A DNA stretch of 64,000 nt from Gautieria morchelliformis (taxonomy: Eukaryota; Basidiomycota; Agaricomycetes; Gomphales; Gomphaceae). The translations under genes were made by a program, and so were the position numbers. The notes under the pieces were generated by a model that was not told where the DNA came from, did not search any database, and saw nothing but the letters and a program-made list of their open reading frames with translations. The stretch lies in assembly GCA_015179125.1 (NCBI GenBank), contig WHVA01000011.1, forward strand, positions 124,001-188,000, given 5' to 3'. This document shows, piece by piece, positions 51,223 through 62,642 of the stretch (positions are counted from its first letter, which is position 1; each line of letters opens with the position of its first letter).

Positions 51223-52582
51223 TGTTCAACCAGCATACTATATGGTCTCGGATCAAGCTGTTCAACCAGCCTTCAAATGTCTCTTTACTGTAAATTTGTA
51301 GTCTGCATCAAAGGCCTTTAAAACAACCAATTATCGCCATCATAAAAATGTTTACTCTCCTCATAAGGCCTATTCAAACATCCCTCTAATTATCTATGAA
51401 TTTTACCTATTTTTCTGAGGCTGTCTTCACTCAAACACACCTATTTCTGTGCAGCAGAGTTGTGGATACACATGTCCCCACAACTCTGTTTCGGACTTCC
51501 GATTTCAAACTCCGACCAGACACTCGCGTCACTCGTGGCTTGTGCACCTGCAGTCACCCACAAATCCGGTCAGGTGGCTCCTTCAGACTCAGCCTCTGAG
51601 TTTGAAAAGCCTAGTCATTTGCTTGTACAGCCTCAATGACTCAACTGACTCATGCACACCTTGGTGAGTCACATGCACATGACTCACCCAAGCTGTCATG
51701 AATCACATGGGCCCAATTAATGACTCATTCCTGACAAATCAAGCCCTGATTGGTGGAAAACCTAGTGGAGTCACCAGTAGGAGTCATTTCCAGTCACTGT
51801 GAGTCATTATGAGTCAGACAGAACCTTCCCACACATTCTGAAAGCTTCTTCATGACTCATTCCCCCATTCCATTAATAGATAGAAGGTCCTACCGCTTAG
51901 TTAAGTGCCTGTACAATACGATATAAAAGGAGGCCCTTTTTGCCTGCCTTTCATCAGCCAATCTACCCATCTTCTATCCTACACATGACCTTGTGTGACT
52001 TGCATCTTACTAAGCTGCTAATCCCAGCTAGGGTTATTCACTTACTTTAGTGTCTAATTCCTTGTTAAGTAGTTACTTTACTGCTTAGCCACTTGGACTA
52101 ATCCTCTGGGTGTAATTCTACAGAGTGAGTCTGTCAATTGAAAGTCTTGCCATTCGCACTCCAATACCCGAGACGATCTAGTCAGTTGATTTTCCTGATT
52201 AGAGACTTTCACAAGTCGCTTTGTTCACAAAACTTGTCTCTCATTTTATTGCAGTGCGCTGGTAGATTATCAGGGCAGTCCATTTATAAACTCGCCTGCT
52301 AAGTACATTCCTTTATATTTTGGAATATGCTTGGACCCCGATAGTGTCCTTGAACATACAGTCTTTTAGTTTATTGTTCAGTGCTGCTAAGAAACATATT
52401 GCCTTCCATCTGTATTAACTTGGACTAGTTCTTACACGGATTGCAACCAAGGTACAAATATTAAATTATTTCCGGAGTTGTGCTGCAGCATTGTTTAATA
52501 TTCTTTGAGTTTCGTAAACGACACGTTCTGATAGATTGAAGTGTTAGCAATAACACCAAAGTCTTGAAGGGTTCCAAAACAG
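51223..52582 (+). repeat. LTR-like repeat family C, copy 2
   Basis: Begins with two TGTTCAACCAGC motifs 36 bp apart (51,223 and 51,259), shares the GTTGTGGAT...CACAACTCTGTT palindromic segment and the ATAAAAGGAGGCCC box of copy 1, ends its LTR-like part at TTCTTACA (52,436), and the homology stops at GGGTTCCAAAACAG (52,582). Confidence 0.6.
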
Positions 52583-53129
52583 CCATATGTGTGTGAACAT
52601 TCCTCTGAAGGTATACTTGAGAATAAAGCTAAAGTTTTTCGCCTTCAATTAATCACCTGAAGTTTCACTAATTCTGGCCGCCTAGGTTTGGATTTACAGC
52701 TCGGCCACTCCTTTTGCAAGACTGGGGCATCATCCGACTCCGAATCATCTGTGGAGTGTGTCTGAGATGTAGCAGCCTGTTTTGTATCCGAGAGCTTATT
52801 CAAGATGTGCTGCATGGTGTCCCTTATCTCAGCAAGGACATGCCCAGTGTTGTTGGTCTAGGTGGATTAAGTTTGAGTAGTCTATATCATCAGAATATAG
52901 GTCTCACGTACATCATCTTTGACTTGTGCCTTGTTCCGGGAAATAACTCAGATATATTACATGACGTAAACAGTAAGGCAGCACGTATGTCTGGCAAAGG
53001 TGCACTGTTATTGCTCAGCGAAGAGGCGTCAACTTCCATTGCATCTTGGTCCTGGTCCACAATGTGAGCGCTGCCTATCATATTTTCCTGGGCAAGGGCA
53101 TTAGTGTTAAGTTGAAAGGGAGTTAGTTA
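52583..53129. other. Unassigned relic sequence
   Basis: A minus-strand open frame (52,890-53,081) includes DQDQDAMEVDASSLSNNSAPLPDI and could be the end of a decayed gene. Nothing else recognised before the inverted-repeat element begins. Confidence 0.3.
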
Positions 53130-53754
53130 CACCCGTTTTCAGTACCTAAGGCGCGTGTTGGATTTGCTTCCATTTTAGCGTGCAAACTTCAAACAACGAT
53201 ATCTTGCTTGATATCGCTCCGATTCGCTTGAAATTTCATATCTGAAGCTATGTGGACCATAGCTAGGGCATAGAACTAAAAAATCCGAATAAAACAAGCA
53301 TTTTTTATTTTGCATTTTGGGTGCTGAGGGGGGAACAATGTCAAGCTTAGCTTACTGTATGTAGTTCAATGCAGGTTTTAATTTTGTTTGCTACTTTGTA
53401 CTAATGGTGAGAACCCACTACAGGAGAATCTCCAGAAGAGGGTGTCATAGGATTGGAGAGGAAGGGCTTAGCTTCTTCTGACATTGGATCAGTGAGATCT
53501 GACAGTAGGCGTTCATTCTCGATGTTTGATTTCCTCCTGTGTAGCATAAGCCCCGAAATCTTTGATCCCTTCCGCACCGAGTGCCAATGCACCATAAGGC
53601 AACTTCGCCGATCCTGACACGTTCTTGAGCTTGGAAACTGCGGGGGCGCACACGTATGCGGTGGGGTGAGGGGCGCGGAGGTGCTGGGGTGGGCGAGCTG
53701 GTGTAGGAGGACGGGGTGGTGGGGGAGCGGGCGGCGGGGGGTGCGGGTGCGGGT

Positions 53755-53788
<34 letters not shown>

Positions 53789-53850
53789 GTGCGGGTGCGG
53801 GTGCAGGTACGGGTGCAGGTACGGGTGCAGGTGCAGGTGCGGGTGCGATT
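53130..53850 (+). repeat. Left inverted-repeat arm
   Basis: Inverted copy of 59,290-59,996. The outer 200 bp are AT-rich, and the inner part reads on the minus strand ELKNVSGSAKLPYGALALG-like sequence ending at TAG 53,401. A short hexamer minisatellite of GGTGCG/GGTGCA units (about 100 bp, 53,740-53,850) forms the inner border. The left arm has a small indel near 53,335 relative to the right. Confidence 0.85.
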
Positions 53851-54469
53851 GCAGCACGGACGACACGGAGCGCATCGTGAGGAGACTGGGCATACGGTTA
53901 GCAGGGTGCGGGGGTGTCGACACACCTTGACACCCAGGGGACTCCACGCAGGGGACATGGGGGATACCGGCCCAAACGGCAGCCGGTAGAGGGACAGGAG
54001 CGCGGACGTGACATGACTGGGCTGGCGGCCCTGGAGGCGTGTGAGGGCGTCACTGCGGTTGGTGTTGCGGTAGCGCGTGGAGGGGCGGGACGTGGTGGTG
54101 GTCATCGCGAGGGTGTTGACGGTAGGAGTGATGGAGCCGCGGTCGGTTGGGGTGCGGGTGGACGACAGGAAGGAACTGCTCGTGCTTGTACGAGTAGAAG
54201 GGGCGCTTCAAGTCACAATGGTGGACTTGTAGTTGGGACGCGTGACAGCCCTTTCAGCGAGGATGTAAAGTAAGCATAAGTAGCAAACTCACCAATAAAA
54301 ACGGGATAGTGGCCATTCGACACCTGAAAATTACACTTGAGTTGGGGTTCAGCATTGGGAGTAAGGGTGCAAATGCTGTCGCATGATTCATGTCATAGAA
54401 TTCTTGGTCAGGATGTGTGTTTCGGGAACTTCCGTTCTCCTTGTATGTACTACCCACACCATCGCTCAT

Positions 54470-55663
54470 ATGCCTCGCCCTGGCAACCCTAAACCTGTTC
54501 GTCACATGTACAGCAAGGATCTACGGGATCGGGTTATACACCAAAAATTCAAGCTCAACAAGAAATCAACCGATATTGCAATTGACCTTGATATGTCACT
54601 ACGTGTAGTTCAACGCACAATCAAACTCTGGCGGGATGTTGGAGACGTCGTGGCAGAGCCAAAGCGGCTATCTCATGGGTCAAAAATGACCTCAGCTCAG
54701 AGTGAAGTAAGTAATTCATGTCTGTGTTTAGCTGTAGCTTATTTTATTTTATAACAGTTTCTTCTTGCGCTTCTTGAACGCTCGCCCGATCTTTACCTCG
54801 ATGAGCTAGAGGTGCAGCATGGTATTTTAGTAAGTATATCAACTGTCTGGAGGGCGCTTCGACATCTTGGCTTGCAAAGAAAGAAAGTGAGTCATTAAAT
54901 CCTCGAAGAATGACAACCTTTATATTTGTCTCCAATCCAGCTTTCACGGGCAGCCGCAGAGCGCTGTGAAGCCTCGTGGACTGCTTTCCAGTTTCGTATT
55001 GGTAGTAAACCACCGGACCGTTTGGTTTTCACAGATGAAAGTGCAATTGACCTTCACACAACGTATAGACTAATGGGATGGGCTTACAAGGGATGTAGGC
55101 CTCGAGTGTGAGCACGTTTCCAAAGGGGCGAAAGGTAACGATTTGTGCACGGGCCTCCATTATTGTATCGCTAATATCCACTCAGATTTTCAATCCTTCT
55201 GGCGCTCTCACAAGATGGAATCATCTATAGCCATATCAAATTAGGGGCATACGACGGTCCCGAGTTCCTTGGGTTTCTGAAGGGCCTTTTAGAGGTAATG
55301 AACCCTTACCCGGGACCACAGAGCGTTCTTGTTATGGATAAATGCGCCATTCACCACATACCTGAGGTCTCACTCTTATGTGCCCAAAGGTTTTTACCAT
55401 TATAAACTGTTTTCACTAGTGTCTAATCTTGCATTTGCAGAGGAATCAAACCGATGTATCTTCCGCCGTACTCGCCTGATCTCAACCCGATCGAAGAATC
55501 ATTCTCCTTCATCAAAGCTCACCTCAGACGTCATGGTACCGAGTTCCATGCATGTGTTGCAAGTAAGGAGAGGGCTGAGCTATTCATGTTTCTCTATGAG
55601 GCACTGGATCGGATTACACGCAGACATGCGCGAGGGTGGATGAAGGACTGTGGCTATCTGTAG
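54470..55663 (+). pseudogene. Tc1-type DD34E transposase, one in-frame stop
   Basis: Cut-and-paste transposase. Exon 1 (54,470-54,706) holds the helix-turn-helix part: LRDRVIHQKFKLNKKSTDIAIDLDMS and VVQRTIKLW. Exon 2 (54,758-54,886) has LYLDELEVQHGILVSISTVWRAL. Exon 3 (54,941-55,134) contains the first catalytic Asp (VFTDESAID) and GWAYKGCRPR. Exon 4 has YDGPEFLGFLKGLL and the second Asp in LVMDKCAIHH. The last exon has [20 protein letters not shown] with the Glu, giving DD34E spacing. TGA at 55,109-55,111 replaces an expected CGA (PRVRARFQRGER), so this copy is probably dead. The introns are host-like. Confidence 0.85.
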
Positions 55664-55849
55664 TGCAGTTGTACTACTGTAATGTAATTTTTTTGTTGTC
55701 AGAATGTTGAAAATTATCTGTAATGTGATGGATGATATTGGTAAACAACACTTAGTAGTGCAAAAAGTACTCATTGTAAGTGCCTGCTCTTCCTACAGTG
55801 GCTACAGGATCTCATAATATTATATGCGTTACATGCGGTCTTTCCCAGC

Positions 55850-57080
55850 TCATCCTCTCTCTTCACCTGTCATTTCCCCCTCATTAACATAATCCCAACT
55901 CTCTGGCAGGTCTGAAAGAGATTCAAGCCCAATCGTTACATACTGCCTGTATGGCTTGGTGGCCTGTAAAGTGTACTCATCGGCGTTCACCTTAACGAAG
56001 TCTGGTGTCAGCCATTCCAGAGCAGTCTCTCAAGAAAGCGTTAACCATTGAATCAAGAGTTTGGAGAATGGCTTCAAGCCCGTGGAGAAGTTTTTCGCGG
56101 CATCCTGTTGCTTTAACCTATCAAGGAAACTTCCCCTAGCTTGTAACACAGGTAACTCGTCGGAGAGCATCGTTTGACGGTAATTCTGTTCTAGTCGCCC
56201 GAGTGCCCCCTTGGTCTCCAGAATCTCCAGAATCGACCAAAATAAAACCCATATAAACGACTCCAGGTCATCAATTACTTGGTGCACAACTTGCGTTCCA
56301 GAGTCCCAAGCAACAATCAGCGCCTGAGACATGAAAGGCAGCGTACCCTAGAACCATGTAAATCACAAGCCGCACACAGCAACTAAAGACCCACCGAGCG
56401 ATGCTTTGCTAATTCCCGCTTCTGATCCATCCAACGAATCGCCTGGTCCCCATCGCATATGAATCCCACACATCTAGTAACTTCTCGAGTCATGGCAAAA
56501 CTGAAGCAAACATAAAAAAACGAAAGGGCTGATGTGAAAGACGGTACGTACTCTGCCACAGGCGGCTGCTCAGCTTCATCCATCAGCATGACGTTCCCGA
56601 CGCTTATGTCGTGGTGCAACCAGCCGTTCTTAAACAGCCCAAAATGCCCTGTCGATCACCATTATAGGTAAATCATGTCTGATGCCCTCTTCGTTCACAT
56701 ACCCAACATGGCGTGCACTATGCAATGCACGAGCAATCGAGGACTTTGTGCAGCTCGCAGTGACGTCCCTCGGGTCTCAAAAACAGATCGCATATGTATT
56801 CGTTCGTCAGGCCTAACCCCGGCGTATGGCTCTGGCGCACACACGGGCCAATACGTTGCATCATCAGGTATGAGCTTATCCATTCCGTCCTCGACAGGGT
56901 ATGAGACAAGGATGTCTGGCAGTCCAAATCCGCCCGATAACGCTCCAAACATTGTGCCTTCTTCGTTATGGGTTTTCAATGGCCATGAATCTTTTAGAAT
57001 GACAGTGTCCGGCAAGAGAAAAGATATGCCTCCCTTCAACCTCAAGGGTTCTCAACCGTCAGTCTCTTTTCCAGGCTGAG
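55850..57080 (-). pseudogene. FunK1-type protein kinase relic
   Basis: Basidiomycete kinase-like protein. It reads FGLPDILVSYPVEDG, then ERIHMRSVFETRGTSL, the catalytic loop LHHDISVGNVMLMD (His-x-Asp-Ile-Ser in place of HRD), ICDGDQAIRWMDQKRELAKHRSG and the FunK1 block VVHQVIDDLESFIWVLFWSILE. The C-terminal part is ALEWLTPDFVKVN to GEMTGEERG. A TGA at 56,030-56,032 interrupts LTLS/ETALEW where the family usually has Arg (CGA to TGA), and frame changes occur near 56,640-56,800. The N-terminal part is missing. It lies inside the inverted-repeat element. Confidence 0.65.
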
Positions 57081-57163
57081 AACGTGGGGGTTGGTGACTT
57101 CGTAAGTTATACCAGTGAGTGGACGAAGGTTGAGCGGGAGAACCATCGGTGGCGGTTGCAGCT

Positions 57164-58416
57164 TCAAACCCAATTGTTAACTACTGGCCCATGGAAATCT
57201 TCGAAGTGAGCGTTGTTTGGAGGAACTTTCAGAGTGACCCGGTGAATGTTAGAAACCTAAATTCGCATTATTAGCAGCGAGTAATACATATAAATGCAAA
57301 GGTTGTACTCACCAAGGCTGTTACCCAGGACTGGACTTGGCACCATGATAAATGCGTGTGTTCTCCGTTCTTATTCAGTTTTCAGACTTTTGAAGCACAT
57401 GCCGGTTTGCCACAGTTTGAATACTCTGCCTTCAACGCCTCCATGAATCCCTTTTCCGTTTTGTCGGTAGGCCATGCTCTTCGATCTCAGATCCTTCAGT
57501 GTCAGAATTGGCGTTCAAGTCCTGAATACGAGCTTTCTTCTTTTTGCCCCTGCCAGCTGCATTTGTCACAGTTTTGTCCCTTTTCCTGGAAAGTGTATGG
57601 CGAAACGATGCGATGTACTATAATTCTTATAATATCAGATGCGGCTGCCATGCGAAGTCACACGCACACGTACACTTTCATCCAGAACGATGTTTACTTC
57701 CACGCCACTGGCATGGCCCTTTTTCTTCCTTGCCTGAGCGCCCTTCACATCATCCTTGAGGTTGTCCCAGTCCTCTTCTTTTGCCAGTTTCAAAAGGTGT
57801 TTATCTCGCACACCTTTGAGCCGGTAAGCTAGGTGCGGCATCTTTTTCACTGTTTGATAGCACCCTATCGCTTTGAAGATACGTTCCTTGACCTTCTTGT
57901 AACTGACATTGGCAGGAAGCTTCACACACTCAACAAACCCTTCGGCTTCAGTGCCGTCCGGAACACGCAAGATAATTACTAGGCCGTGAAATGAGCATCA
58001 AATTATAAATGAAAAATATGATGGCATACCAGGTTCATCAATATCCTTTACCTGTTTGGGAACTGCCACCTCTACTAACTCTTCAGACTCTGAGTCTTGA
58101 TTAGGGTCGTTGGGCTCGGCTTCGGACTCGGATGCACTTTGAGCCGGCTGGGTCTCTTCCTCATATGAAGACCCTGACTCAGATTCTAAGTCTTCAAAAG
58201 TTACTTTTTTTGCCGCCTGACGTTGCGGTCGAAAAGTGCTAGTAGTTTGAACAGATTCTAAATAACTGGTGAGCTTGAAATAGCATCATTATATATAAAC
58301 CGACCTTTGCCCTGAATTCCCGCTATGTCAGGTAACAGTTCCTCTGGAGGTTCTTTGACCTTTTTCGTTGCTCGTGTTGACTTGGTGGGCTGTCTTTTAT
58401 TTTTGTTATTTCCCAT
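57164..58416 (-). CDS. Hypothetical protein of a fungal acidic/ubiquitin-like family
   Basis: Starts MGNNKNKRQPTKSTRATKK and is followed by a short intron near 58,265-58,303. The acidic linker reads KVTFEDLESESGSSYEEE and NDPNQDSESEELVEV. After an intron near 57,975-58,033, a beta-grasp-like segment gives VIILRVPDGTEAEGFVECVKLP, ANVSYKKVKERIFKAIGC and LAYRLKGVRDKHLLKLAKEEDW. Then comes a basic KKKGH linker and a C-terminal part with SNCGKPACASK, HLSWCQVQSWVTAL and VPPNNAHFEDFHGP. From memory, similar proteins recur in Agaricomycete genomes without known function. The exon joins after VNIVLDES are uncertain, so the gene may be damaged. Confidence 0.55.
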
Positions 58417-58779
58417 TGTTGGTAAGGCAAGTCGAACTTGGTCGGTTTATGCCGATTCATAATAGGCGGCTTGCCGTGCTGCACCACCGACAACACCACG
58501 CACCACAGACACTTCAGCCTCTCTTGGTTCGGCACTCGTCTTCCATATGAACTTGCCCCGGGCTTCGAAGCATCCGCTGACCCTGTTCTTCAATCGCGCC
58601 TTTTCGCTTAGCTCCACAGGCTCGCCGTCAAGTACCAGCAGCTCCCTGTCAACTCCCCCATAACCCCAGTGGCCAACTTCCGTGAGTATCCCGGCCCGTA
58701 TTCCTCATACCAGGGTGTCTGACCACTCGACTCCCGCAGAGCGCCATGGCCCAGGCACATTCATGTCCCAGGGCACGCG

Positions 58780-59470
58780 TACCTGCACCCACACCCGCCG
58801 CTGCCCGTTCCCCCACCACCCCGTCCTCCTGCACCAGCTCGCCCACCCTAGCACCTCTGCGCCCCTCACCCCGCCGCGTACGCGTGCGCCCCCCACGTCC
58901 TTCGCGTCATTGCCCAACCCGTCCCTGCACCTGCGCCCGTACCTGCACCCGCACCCGCACCCGCCACCGCCTGCTTCCCCACCACCCCATCCTCCTACAC
59001 CAGCTCGCCCACCTCCGCCCCCGCGTCCTTCACGTCGCCGCCCAACCCGTCCCTGCACCTGCACCCGCACCTGCACCTGCATCTGCACCCGCACCCGTAC
59101 CTGCACCCGCACCCGCACCTGCGCCCGTACCTGCACCCGCACCCGCACCCGCTGCCGCCCACTTCCCCACCACCCCGTCCTCCTACACCAGCTCGCCCAC
59201 CTCCGCCCCCGCGTCCTTCGCGTTGCCGCCCAACCCGTCCCTGCACCCGCACCCGCACCTGCACCCGTACTTGCACCCGCACCCGTACCTGCACCCGCAC
59301 CTGCACCTGCACCCACACCCGCACCCGCACCTGCACCTGCACCCGCACCCACACCCGCACCTGCACCCACACCCGCACCCGCACCTGCACCCGCACCCGC
59401 CGCCGCCCGCTCCCCCACCACCCCGTCCTCCTACACCAGCTCGCCCACCCCAGCACCTCCGCGCCCCTCA
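58780..59470 (+). repeat. Nested hexamer minisatellite in the right arm
   Basis: Hundreds of bases of CACCCG/CACCTG hexamers (coding PAPAPA, HPHLHP or TRTCTRT depending on frame), interrupted four times by a longer unit that starts CCCACCACCCCGTCCTCCT (58,809; 58,979; 59,164; 59,414). At least three plus-strand and two minus-strand frames stay open for 160-340 codons because the unit length is a multiple of three. The left arm holds only about 100 bp of the hexamers. No protein should be inferred from openness alone. Confidence 0.85.
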
Positions 59471-59996
59471 CCCCACCGCATACGCGTGCGCCCCCGCGGT
59501 TTCCGAGCTCAAGAACGTGTCAGGATCGGCGAAGTTGCCTTATGGTGCATTGGCACTCGGTGCGGAAGGGATCAAAGATTTCGGGGCTTATGCTACACAG
59601 GAGGAAATCAAACATCGAGAATGAACGCCTACTGTCAGATCTCACTGATCCAATGTCAGAAGAAGCTAAGCCCTTCCTCTCCAATCCTATGACACCCTCT
59701 TCTGGAGATTCTCCTGTAGTGGGTTCTCACCATTAGTACAAAGTAGCAAACAAAATTAAAACCTGCATTGAACTACATACAGTAAGCTAAGCTTGCCCTC
59801 AGCACCCAAAATGCAAAATAAAAAATGCTTGTTTTATTTGGATTTTTTAGTTCTATGCCCTAGCTATGGTCCACATAGCTTCAGATATGAAATTTCAAGC
59901 GAATTGGAGCGATATCAAGCAAGATATCATTGTTCGAAGTTTGCGCGCTAAAACGGAAGCAAATCCGACGTGCGCCTTAGGTACTGCAAACGGGTG
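59290..59996 (-). repeat. Right inverted-repeat arm
   Basis: Inverted copy of 53,130-53,850. It contains ELKNVSGSAKLPYGALALG through EEIKHRE in one frame and ENERLLSDLTDPMSEEAKPFL to VVGSHH (stop 59,734-59,736) in the next; the same change of frame is in the left arm, so it predates the duplication. Confidence 0.85.
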
Positions 59997-60017
59997 TAAT
60001 TATAAACTTCACCTCAG

Positions 60018-61020
60018 TGTCATGACCGGTTTATTTCTCCTACTGCGCTACCTCCATGTTCCTCCTTGTCACTCCCTAGCATCTTCGTCAGAGTTCGCCG
60101 CACCTACCGACCACTCCTCCTCTACATCCACCCTACTCGCTGTTCGCCTCATCCTCCGAACCGCTGTTCGCTGCTCGCGCATTTCACCAGCAGGCACGCC
60201 ATCAAAAATGATCGATACCAATCACCCGGCATGATGGTTCATCATTAGCCCCATCATCTTCTTAATCCAACCCCATTGGGTGTTGGTATGGCCAATGTGT
60301 GTTCGCAGGGCGTCCCTTCCATAGGTCGTGCAGGATCAACCCAGTAAACGAAGAGTCCGTGCAGGGTAGCATGTATGCAGGTCCCAAGACATGGTTTTGT
60401 CCATAAGTGCCTTCGCCCCCTTTTACTCTCCGTCGTTCCACGTTCGCATTCTTCCCTCACTCTATTGTATGTTTATTCCATCTCCTTAGTATCATGACTG
60501 CGCACCCCTATCCAACCCTGACTCGTGACGGCCTCCTTCCTATTTGCTGATACCGTATGAGCATTCAATATAAGTAGTTTACATTCGCATGTATATTCCC
60601 CAGTTCAATTATCATACGTCGTGCATCTTGTGCAAACTTGACCTCACTGTGATCATCGTCTTAAGCCTTCTCTTGGAGATTTCTATCTTTGACCAGCAAA
60701 GGACTTAGGCATCACTGGTGAGTTCTCATACTTCATCTTCATTACCTTAGCCTTTGAACCATTTTCAGTGCTGTTGGCGAAGGGATTGTCGAGACTTAGA
60801 CAGCCCTTCCGTGAGACCTTGCACGTTACATCGTCAAGAGCCACGGGCTATTTCGCTATGACTGTAGATAGGGCGACCCCCATTTAGGCAAACCCTCTTA
60901 CCTTGTGAACATTCATTGGTTCACCTATTCGCTGAACGGCATACTTATTCGCACAAGTTATTCGGGCATTCGCTGTGTTCACTAATACACGATATTAACA
61001 CTTGAAAACCAATCTTGACA
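60018..61020 (+). mobile_element. Solo LTR (family B) with target duplication
   Basis: 1,003 bp from TGTCATGACC to CAATCTTGACA, flanked on both sides by CTCAG (60,013-60,017 and 61,021-61,025). Reference copy for the family. Fossil LTR without interior, whole as an LTR. Confidence 0.85.
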
Positions 61021-61025
61021 CTCAG

Positions 61026-61645
61026 CCTCGATACTTTTGGGTCTAACTGAAATCAAGGTAAGAAATGGAAATCATTGACCAGAGATACTTGGCTTACAAG
61101 CACGAAGGCCATATTTCATGTGACGCTGAAGTCATGTTTCGTGACCATTGGTAGCCATCTCTCTACGAGGTTAGGAAGGGAACATTTTACGGTGTCATTA
61201 AATATCCGGAATGAAAGTGCATCAGGCGTTAATTTGGTAGGGTTGTTATGTGGATATCCTTGTACTTTATGGGTACAAGCGAAATATTGACAAAGGGCCT
61301 TGGTTACTTAGAGGCTGAAATATATTCAGGACAATGTAGGCGCATTGTTGCTTTCTGAAAACAATGCGGGTGAGGGAAACAATGGAGGACAAGGTGACAT
61401 AATGGGAGGTCGCTCACCTCCGGGTGCGCAGGGTTGCATCCTTCTGAATTGGTCACCTTTGAGGAGCCCATTAAAGGTACGAGTTGATATGATCCAGTAT
61501 GGAATCCGGGGTGCTGGACAAGAACAACGGGTGGTACTGGCTCGGCGGTGAAACAAAGAACAATGGGGAGCTGAATGGGAGTCCTGAGCAACTGGGGGGA
61601 TCCAAGCGGGCTAAACGGGGGGAGGTGTACTTGAGAGTACTATAT
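61026..61645. other. Unassigned relic sequence
   Basis: Plus-strand reading gives RYLAYKHEGHISCDAEVMFRDHW and LYEVRKGTFYGVIKYPE, which look like eroded protein sequence rather than random DNA, but I do not recognise the family. The rest is unassigned. Confidence 0.3.
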
Positions 61646-62201
61646 CACTGTATTGTATGTTTATTCCATCTACTTAGTATCATGACTGTTCCTACTCGCT
61701 GACACCTTACGAGCATTTGATATAAGTAGTTTACATTCGCATGTATATTCTCCAGTTCAATTATCATACGTTATCCATCTTGTGCAAACTTGACCTCGCT
61801 GTGATCATCGTTTTGAGCCTTCTCCTGGAGATTTCTATCTTCAACCAGAAGAGGACTTAGGCATCACTGGTGAGTTCTCATACTTCATCTTCGTTACCTT
61901 AGCCTTTGAACTATTTTCTGTGCTGACGGCGAAGGGCTCCAAAGGAGCACCTTCGCCGGCGAAGGGATTGTCACTACTTAGACAACCCTTCCCTGACACC
62001 TTGTACGTTACATCGTCAAGTGCCACAGGCTATTTCGCTACAACTGTAGATAGGGCGAGCCCCGCTCGGGCAGCCCTCTTATCTTGTGAACATTTATTGG
62101 TTCACCTATTCGCTGAACAGCATACTTATTCACACAAGTTACTTGGGCATTCGCTGTGTTCACTAATACACGATATTAATGCCTAAAAACCAATCTGGAC
62201 A
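61646..62201 (+). mobile_element. Family B LTR, right-hand portion
   Basis: Corresponds to positions about 441-1003 of the solo LTR at 60,018 and is followed by CACTC (62,202-62,206). The left-hand portion of a copy of the same family lies downstream at 62,643-63,019. Confidence 0.7.
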
Positions 62202-62324
62202 CACTCATCATGAGCCATGTACCATGTATATAACCAACTTGCTTCGGCATGTTGCTACGGTTTGGTTTCTTGAACATGGCAAGACATTTTGCACTTGCAA
62301 TGTCATAAAGATCCACACCTGTGG

Positions 62325-62508
62325 ACGTGTGACTTGCATCTTACTAAGCTGCTAATCCCAGCTAGGGTTATTCACTTACTTTAGTGTCTAATTCCTTGTT
62401 AAATAGATACTTTTCTGCTTAGCCACCTAGACTAATCCTCCGGGTGTAATTCTACAGAGTGAGTCTGTCAATTGATAGTCTTGCCATTCGCACTCCAATA
62501 CCCAAATC
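62325..62508 (+). repeat. Fragment of repeat family C
   Basis: About 180 bp closely matching 51,990-52,175 (GTGACTTGCATCTTACTAAG through GCACTCCAATACCC). It lies between the two pieces of the family B LTR. Confidence 0.7.
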
Positions 62509-62642
62509 TCCTGTGTCCAAGTGCATCATCTGCGACCTTTGTCAGGTGATGACACCGAGCACAAAATCGAGAATGTGAGAGACTCTGGACTTCTCGCCCT
62601 TCCCGATTCCAGAGCCAAACCTGACCTTGATCAGAACCACTC

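Larger units (their letters stand above)
53130..59996. mobile_element. TA-flanked 6.9-kb inverted-repeat element with Tc1-type transposase and cargo
   Basis: Both ends start CACCCGTTT-CAGTACCTAAGGCGC (left 53,130 inward; right 59,996 inward) and are flanked by TA (53,128-53,129; 59,997-59,998), as Tc1/mariner elements are. The arms match for about 0.7 kb. Inside are a DD34E transposase (+), a FunK1-like kinase relic (-) and a ubiquitin-like/DUF-type gene (-). A solo LTR begins 21 bp outside the right end. Typical Tc1 elements are 1.3-3 kb, so size, arm length and cargo are unusual. Alternatively an inverted duplication placed similar arms around unrelated genes. No second copy is in the window to decide. 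Confidence 0.6.

Noticed and set aside
53401-54105. 234-codon minus-strand frame through the left arm
   Set aside because: Half of it is the minisatellite, and the only conserved part (the arm tail) changes frame within it. Not treated as a separate gene.
58682-59692. Several overlapping proline-, arginine/cysteine- or histidine-rich open frames of 158-336 codons on both strands
   Set aside because: They are products of the frame-preserving minisatellite. No frame is favoured by anything but the repeat itself.
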